Below are positions 6,791 through 10,465 of a stretch of DNA of 10,465 nt, one piece after another (position 1 is the stretch's first letter; every line of letters starts with the position of its first letter). The DNA lies in NCBI GenBank assembly GCA_002439285.1, contig DJTQ01000421.1, positions 1 to 10,465 of the forward strand, given 5' to 3'. Made by a program: the position numbers and the translations under genes. Origin of the DNA: Paenibacillaceae bacterium UBA6304 (GTDB taxonomy: Bacteria; Bacillota; Bacilli; Paenibacillales; Paenibacillaceae). The notes beneath the pieces are model-generated. The model worked only from the letters and a program-made list of their open reading frames with translations, did no database searches and had not been told where the DNA came from.

Positions 6791-7746
6791 GCTTTTTTAC
6801 CTCCCGTATCTCCGCCCATACGGCTTGATAGCAACATGTTAAGCACGGAGAAAAGAATTGTGGCGATAAACAGAAGGACTGCCGTGGCCGCAGCCGTACC
6901 GAAGAATCCATTTTTGAATGCTTCACTGTACAAGTAAGTAACCATCGTAACTCCTTCTTGACGTGTCGAACCTGTACCGCCTTGACCGAGGAACACATAT
7001 GGTTCGGTAAAGAGTTGCAGGGCGCCAATGGTCGATGTCAAGGTAACGAACAGAATAAATGGCCGCAGCAGTGGAAGTGTGATGTACAGCAACTGTTGTC
7101 TGCGTGTAGCCCCGTCGATTCTCGCCGCTTCGTAAATATCCGTTGGAATGCTTTGCAAACCGGACAGGAATATAACCGCGTTGTACCCCATCCATCTCCA
7201 AAAAACCATGGTGGAAATCGCTATTTTGACGCCCCACCAACCCGAGTTGAACGGAACGCTGTCCAAGCCCAGGCCGTTCAAAATCCAGTTTATCATCCCA
7301 TTATTCCCAAACATGGTGCTAAACACCAGGGTAACGGCAACAATCGAAGTGATATTCGGCATGAAGTACAGAATACGGAATGTATTCTTGAATTTATTCA
7401 AAGCCGAATTGAGCATGACAGCCACGAATAACGCCAAAATAAGCTGTGGCACGGTGCCCATCAATGCCATAATGAGCGTATTGCTGAAGGAAATCCAAAA
7501 GGTCGGGTCACCGATAATTAAATCGTAGTTTTTTATCCCTACATATTTCATGGGTCCAAGTGCGTCCCATTTAAAGAATGACAAATAGATCGTAAAAATA
7601 ATCGGATACAGTCCAAATATGGCGAATAAAATGAAAAATGGTGAAATAAATGTATACGCCGTGAGATGGCTGCGTCGTTTTTCGGTCCAAAAGCGCCGTT
7701 TCGGCGGTATCGACTGGGTCGGACTCGCTGTAGCTGTGTCAGCCAT
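6787..7746 (-). CDS. ABC sugar transporter permease, MalF/UgpA type (CUT1)
   Basis: A 319-residue membrane subunit that pairs with the next gene product to form the channel of a CUT1 carbohydrate importer. After a basic cytoplasmic N-terminus (KRRFWTEKRRSH) comes the first membrane segment with the family pattern FISPFFILFAIFGLYPIIF (residues 33-51). Further segments lie at about 88-112, 131-148, 172-196, 226-246 and 284-308. The EAA loop reads EAARIDGATRRQQLLYITLP (residues 206-225), a textbook match for ATPase contact. A GGAGGTG site lies 6 bases before the ATG. It is separated from the lipoprotein gene by 132 bases holding a large hairpin, and overlaps the next permease gene by 4 bases. 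It resembles the short-N-terminus type of AraP/LacF/UgpA rather than long E. coli MalF. Substrate unknown. Confidence 0.94.
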   Translation of the reverse strand: MADTATASPTQSIPPKRRFWTEKRRSHLTAYTFISPFFILFAIFGLYPIIFTIYLSFFKWDALGPMKYVGIKNYDLIIGDPTFWISFSNTLIMALMGTVPQLILALFVAVMLNSALNKFKNTFRILYFMPNITSIVAVTLVFSTMFGNNGMINWILNGLGLDSVPFNSGWWGVKIAISTMVFWRWMGYNAVIFLSGLQSIPTDIYEAARIDGATRRQQLLYITLPLLRPFILFVTLTSTIGALQLFTEPYVFLGQGGTGSTRQEGVTMVTYLYSEAFKNGFFGTAAATAVLLFIATILFSVLNMLLSSRMGGDTGGKKA

Positions 7747-7774
7747 GAACGCACCTCCATGAAGTAATTGATAA

Positions 7775-7816
7775 ATCCGAATCCGCAGGGGATCGGTACC
7801 TCCCGCGAATTCGGAT
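7775..7816 (-). promoter_or_regulatory. Intra-operon stem-loop between binding protein and permease genes
   Basis: Arms at 7775-7790 and 7802-7816 pair over 15 positions (ATCCGAAT/ATTCGGAT perfectly, the rest with two G-U pairs) around an 11-base loop. On the transcript it is followed only by UUUAUCAAUU, too weak for a full terminator. Such a hairpin behind the binding-protein gene usually protects the upstream mRNA and lets only part of transcription continue, giving more binding protein than permease. Confidence 0.65.
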
Positions 7817-7878
7817 ATTGAATTTAAATATGAGAATGTTAAGAATGTTTCGTAATTCCCGTCACTCTCGTCTCTTTT

Positions 7879-9234
7879 CTAGCTGCGGTCTACCAATGCC
7901 TTGATTTGTTTCATAGCGTCATCCCATTCTTTTTGCGGATCCGCTTTTTTCTCAAGGACGTTCTTGAGCGCGTTTTTGATGATTGTGTCGGATTGGTCAT
8001 GAAGCGGACCATAGTAGATCGGTTTTACAGATTGAGCCGCTTTCGCGTAAGCTTCGGATGTAACCTGACCGGCGAAGAATTCGTCCCCTTTTTCAGTGAA
8101 TGCAGGATCTTCATAAATGGCTGGAATCGTTGGGAACAACCCGCTATCTGTAAACGATTTCATTTGGCTATCTTTGTTCAGAACCCAAGAGATGAATTCA
8201 TAGGCTTCTTTCGGATGTTTACCTTCTTTAGGTAGCGTCAGGAACGAACCGCCCCAGTTTCCTGCGCCTTCAGGCATTTGAGCAATCTGCCATTTACCTG
8301 CGGAATCTTTAGCGTTTTTGATTGTACCAGCGATCCAAGCAGGGCCGAGCATGACGCCAAAGTCACCCTTGTTGATCGCATTTTGCCATTCAGGTGCCCA
8401 GAGTACATAGTTGCCGATCCAACCTTCTTGGATACCCTTTACTGTGTAGTCGTAAGCTTTCTTGACTTGTGGGTTTGTATCTCCAATGAAAGAACCGTCT
8501 TCTTTATTGAAATAAATTTGACCGTCGGCTTGGTCACGTACGCCATTGTATACAAGGTCTGTCAAATCGGCAAAAGGTTTGCCTGTTTTGGCAGTAAAGT
8601 CTTTTGCGACAGTTGCGAATTTATCCCAAGAATCGATCGCAGCACTGAATCCGTCCGGATCTGTAGGCAAACCGGCTTGTTCAGCCAAATCCGTGCGATA
8701 GTAAACAACTGTAGGACCGATATCTGTAGGCAGACCCAATTGGAAGGAGCCATCTACAGAAGTAGCTTGTTTCCATTTCCAATCAAGGTAGTTGCTTTCA
8801 ATATCTTTAGCTCCAAGATCGTACAAGTTGTAGAACTTATCTTGGTTGCTGATAAAGCGTTCGATGAAGGCGATTTCAAGCTGGAAAACGTCAGGCGCAC
8901 CGGAACCAGCGGACAAAGCAGTTGTCAGGTTGTTATGGTGTGCAGTTTGGTCAGCCGTATTTTGGAACTTAAACGTTACATTCGGATGCTCTTTGGTATA
9001 TTCTTTGGCAAGATCCTCATAGTTCGTTACACCAAGTGACCAGACAGTAAGCTCAACCTTTTCAGCCGGTTCTGTTCCGGCGTCATTTGTCTTATCGCCT
9101 TCGTTAGCCGTTGTAGGTGCAGGCGTGTTTCCACCATTGTTTGCTGTTTTGTTGTTGTTTCCTCCGCATGCAGCTAAGGAAGCAATCATCAGAACAGCGA
9201 TCAGCAGAATTGCCCAAGGTTTGGTTCTCTTCAT
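7879..9234 (-). CDS. Lipoprotein solute-binding protein of the sugar ABC importer
   Basis: A 451-residue family 1 extracellular binding protein that captures the imported carbohydrate. The N-terminus MKRTKPWAILLIAVLMIASLAAC is a lipoprotein signal with the lipobox LAAC and lipidated C23. A flexible Asn/Thr/Gly-rich linker runs to about residue 57. The fold begins with VELTVWSLG, followed by SAGSGAPDVFQLE and GLPTDIGPTVVYYRTDLAEQAGLP, standard landmarks of CUT1 binding proteins. Trp and Tyr residues in WAPEWQ, GPAWIAGT and YYGPLHDQ could stack on sugar rings. An AAAGGGG site lies about 9 bases before the ATG. It is the first gene of the transporter operon, with promoter-like elements and an inverted repeat upstream and a hairpin downstream. 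The substrate is not certain; the amylase nearby makes a glucan oligosaccharide plausible, but arabinose- or xylose-type oligomers fit the sensor architecture equally well. Confidence 0.94.
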   Translation of the reverse strand: MKRTKPWAILLIAVLMIASLAACGGNNNKTANNGGNTPAPTTANEGDKTNDAGTEPAEKVELTVWSLGVTNYEDLAKEYTKEHPNVTFKFQNTADQTAHHNNLTTALSAGSGAPDVFQLEIAFIERFISNQDKFYNLYDLGAKDIESNYLDWKWKQATSVDGSFQLGLPTDIGPTVVYYRTDLAEQAGLPTDPDGFSAAIDSWDKFATVAKDFTAKTGKPFADLTDLVYNGVRDQADGQIYFNKEDGSFIGDTNPQVKKAYDYTVKGIQEGWIGNYVLWAPEWQNAINKGDFGVMLGPAWIAGTIKNAKDSAGKWQIAQMPEGAGNWGGSFLTLPKEGKHPKEAYEFISWVLNKDSQMKSFTDSGLFPTIPAIYEDPAFTEKGDEFFAGQVTSEAYAKAAQSVKPIYYGPLHDQSDTIIKNALKNVLEKKADPQKEWDDAMKQIKALVDRS

Positions 9235-9268
9235 TGCTTAATAACCCCTTTCTAAAACTCTTATTTTC

Positions 9269-9295
9269 ATTATCAGTCTAATGGAAACCGATTGA
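9269..9295 (-). promoter_or_regulatory. Candidate -10 element and cre-like site before the transporter operon
   Basis: On the minus strand GATAAT (9274-9269) is a good -10 match, but no acceptable -35 lies 16-18 bases upstream, as expected for an activator-dependent promoter. TCAATCGGTTTCCA (9295-9282), with the core AATCGGTT, is a degenerate LacI/cre-like dyad placed just upstream of that -10. Transcription would begin near 9262, giving a leader of about 28 bases. Tentative. Confidence 0.3.
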
Positions 9296-9326
9296 GTTTT
9301 TGAGGAGGCAATATTGCGATTTATGG

Positions 9327-9352
9327 TTTGAATTATTCTGATGCAATTCAAA
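9327..9352. promoter_or_regulatory. Inverted repeat upstream of transporter promoter (candidate regulator site)
   Basis: TTTGAATT (9327-9334) and AATTCAAA (9345-9352) are perfect 8-base arms around a 10-base spacer. A further AATTCAA copy is at 9393-9399. The position, 53-78 bases upstream of the candidate -10, suits an activator such as the YesN-type regulator of this locus. The sequence is AT-rich, so chance cannot be excluded. Confidence 0.4.
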
Positions 9353-9392
9353 TAGCCGACCTCTCGCCTTTGGCAGGCGAAAAGATCGGCTA
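9353..9392. terminator. Long hairpin between fhs and the transporter operon
   Basis: TAGCCGA and TCGGCTA form perfect outer arms; inner pairing of CTTTTCGCCT with AGGCGAGAG extends the stem to about 17 pairs with one bulge and a small loop. In the fhs direction it is followed by UUUGAAUU, a weak U-tract, so it may end fhs transcription inefficiently. It directly abuts the inverted repeat at 9327-9352. Confidence 0.55.
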
Positions 9393-9451
9393 AATTCAAT
9401 GCGGATATTACATTTATATGAGTCACTCACAAGTTTTAAACTACTTTATTG

Positions 9452-9484
9452 GCCATTTACCGAAGCCTCTGGTTAAGAAATGGC
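9452..9484 (-). terminator. Hairpin just after fhs
   Basis: GCCATTT (9452-9458) and AAATGGC (9478-9484) are perfect 7-base arms six bases beyond the fhs stop codon, with a possible inner ACC/GGT pairing. No U-tract follows, so it may protect the fhs mRNA end or act with the hairpin at 9353-9392 rather than terminate alone. Confidence 0.4.
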
Positions 9485-9489
9485 ATCCT

Positions 9490-10465
9490 CTACAATAGTC
9501 CGGACACTTCTCCCTGTTCATTGAGATGAATACGTTCCGCTGCTGGGCGTTCGGGCAGACCCGGCATAGTAACGATGTTTCCCGTATGCACGACGATAAA
9601 ACCCGCTCCTGCCGATAAGGTCACGTCCCGTATTTGTACGGTAAAGTTAAGCGGAGCCCCCAGCAGATTACCCTGATCGGAAAAAGAATACGGCGTCTTC
9701 GCCATACATACTGGCAAATGCCCAAATCCCTGGCGTTCTAGTTCATGGATTTTAGCCTCCATTTTAGACGTGAGCTTAATCCCCTCTCCTCGATAGATCT
9801 CCCTTACAATCATCTCGATTTTCGCTATGATACTCAGATCAGTTGGATATAGCGGCGAGAAGGAAGAGTCCTCACTTTGCAAAATATCTCGCAGGGTTGT
9901 CGCCATTTTCTTTCCGCCCCGGCCCCCGTTCGCCCATACATCGGAAATCTCCGCTTGGACACCTAGCTGGCGGCACTCTTCCATAATGAACGCAACTTCC
10001 TCTTCAGCGTCGTTAGCAAAATGGTTAATTGCAACCATCACGGGAACGCCAAATTTCCGGATATTCTCAAGATGCCTCACCGCGTTGACCATACCGTTTT
10101 GCAAAGCTTCCATGTTCGGTCGGTCAAGCTCGGATTTAGCGACCCCTCCGTTATATTTAAGTGCCTTAACGGTAACGACCAATACCGCAGCATCCGGCTT
10201 TAGTCCGGCTTGCCGGCACTTGATATCAAAAAATTTCTCCGCACCCAGGTCAGCCCCAAAGCCCGCTTCCGTCACGACGACTTTAGCCAGCTTTAATGCA
10301 GTCTTGGTGCCGATGACGCTGCTGCAACCATGCGCGATATTCGCAAACGGTCCACCATGGAGAATCGCGGGCGTACCTTCGGACGTTTGTACCAGATTCG
10401 GCTTGATCGCATCTTTTAACAGCACGGTCATGGCATCGATCGCACCGATCTGCATTGCCGTAATC
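9490..10465 (-). CDS. fhs: Formate-tetrahydrofolate ligase (C-terminal part)
   Basis: Cytoplasmic enzyme of one-carbon metabolism: formate, ATP and tetrahydrofolate give 10-formyltetrahydrofolate, used for purines and formyl-methionine. The window holds 324 codons of about 555; the N-terminal ATP-binding P-loop region lies beyond the right edge. Clear family landmarks are AMTVLLKDAIKPNLVQT, GTPAILHGGPFANIAHGC, VTEAGFGADLGAEKFFDIKCR, PVMVAINHF and, near the end, HTGNIVTMPGLPERPAAERI. The reading frame is open to the window edge (codons for ITA precede MQIG), so the first Met in view is internal, not the start. The gene is intact as far as seen and ends with TAG at 9490. Two hairpins separate it from the sugar locus, which it does not appear to serve. 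Confidence 0.96.
   Translation of the reverse strand, partial: ITAMQIGAIDAMTVLLKDAIKPNLVQTSEGTPAILHGGPFANIAHGCSSVIGTKTALKLAKVVVTEAGFGADLGAEKFFDIKCRQAGLKPDAAVLVVTVKALKYNGGVAKSELDRPNMEALQNGMVNAVRHLENIRKFGVPVMVAINHFANDAEEEVAFIMEECRQLGVQAEISDVWANGGRGGKKMATTLRDILQSEDSSFSPLYPTDLSIIAKIEMIVREIYRGEGIKLTSKMEAKIHELERQGFGHLPVCMAKTPYSFSDQGNLLGAPLNFTVQIRDVTLSAGAGFIVVHTGNIVTMPGLPERPAAERIHLNEQGEVSGLL

Noticed and set aside
6958..7431. Plus-strand open frame of 157 codons opposite the MalF-type permease
   Set aside because: Antisense shadow; composition is unlike a real protein and the opposite gene is certain.
8278..9039. Plus-strand open frame of 253 codons
   Set aside because: Lies wholly opposite the lipoprotein binding-protein gene, has no convincing ribosome site or family motifs; it is an antisense shadow of a well-supported gene.
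9490..10455. fhs start at the first visible Met (10455)
   Set aside because: The frame remains open to the window edge and the protein here begins in the middle of the known family sequence, so the gene is simply cut by the window.

Overview
The window looks like chromosomal DNA from a Paenibacillus-type Gram-positive bacterium. The signs are strong GGAGG-type ribosome binding sites, an ABC sugar importer encoded without its own ATPase, a YesM/YesN-type two-component pair, a liquefying-type alpha-amylase and a formate-tetrahydrofolate ligase of the Bacillus kind. The genus is an inference from gene style, not from a marker gene.

Layout from left to right: (1) positions 1-254, minus strand: the 5' end of a secreted GH13 alpha-amylase, running off the left edge. 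(2) 255-635: a 381-base regulatory gap with two identical 16-base LacI-type operator copies 73 bases apart, a cre-like palindrome and a sigma-B-like promoter. (3) 636-893, plus strand: a small membrane protein of the GlsB/YeaQ/YmgE (transglycosylase-associated) family. (4) 919-952: a strong bidirectional terminator. (5) 963-9234, minus strand, read right to left: a lipoprotein solute-binding protein, two MalF/MalG-type permeases, a YesM-type histidine kinase, a 166-bp MITE-like repeat, a second solute-binding protein that has a membrane anchor but no lipobox, and a YesN-type AraC response regulator. (6) 9235-9489: hairpins and candidate promoter elements. (7) 9490-10465, minus strand: the C-terminal part of fhs, running off the right edge.

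The central six genes make sense as one carbohydrate uptake-and-sensing locus. The lipoprotein captures an oligosaccharide or sugar and the two permeases import it, probably powered by a shared MsmX-type ATPase encoded elsewhere. The anchored second binding protein probably presents ligand to the Cache-domain kinase, which phosphorylates the AraC-type regulator, which in turn activates the transporter promoter. This binding protein/kinase/regulator trio resembles the AraPST three-component arabinose sensor of Geobacillus. The amylase next door suggests, but does not prove, an alpha-glucan-derived substrate, and its operators point to a separate LacI-family (MalR-like) regulator. No clearly new class of system is visible. 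The most interesting points are the non-lipoprotein sensor protein between kinase and regulator, the repeat that splits the sensory genes, and the hairpin between the first binding protein and the permeases.
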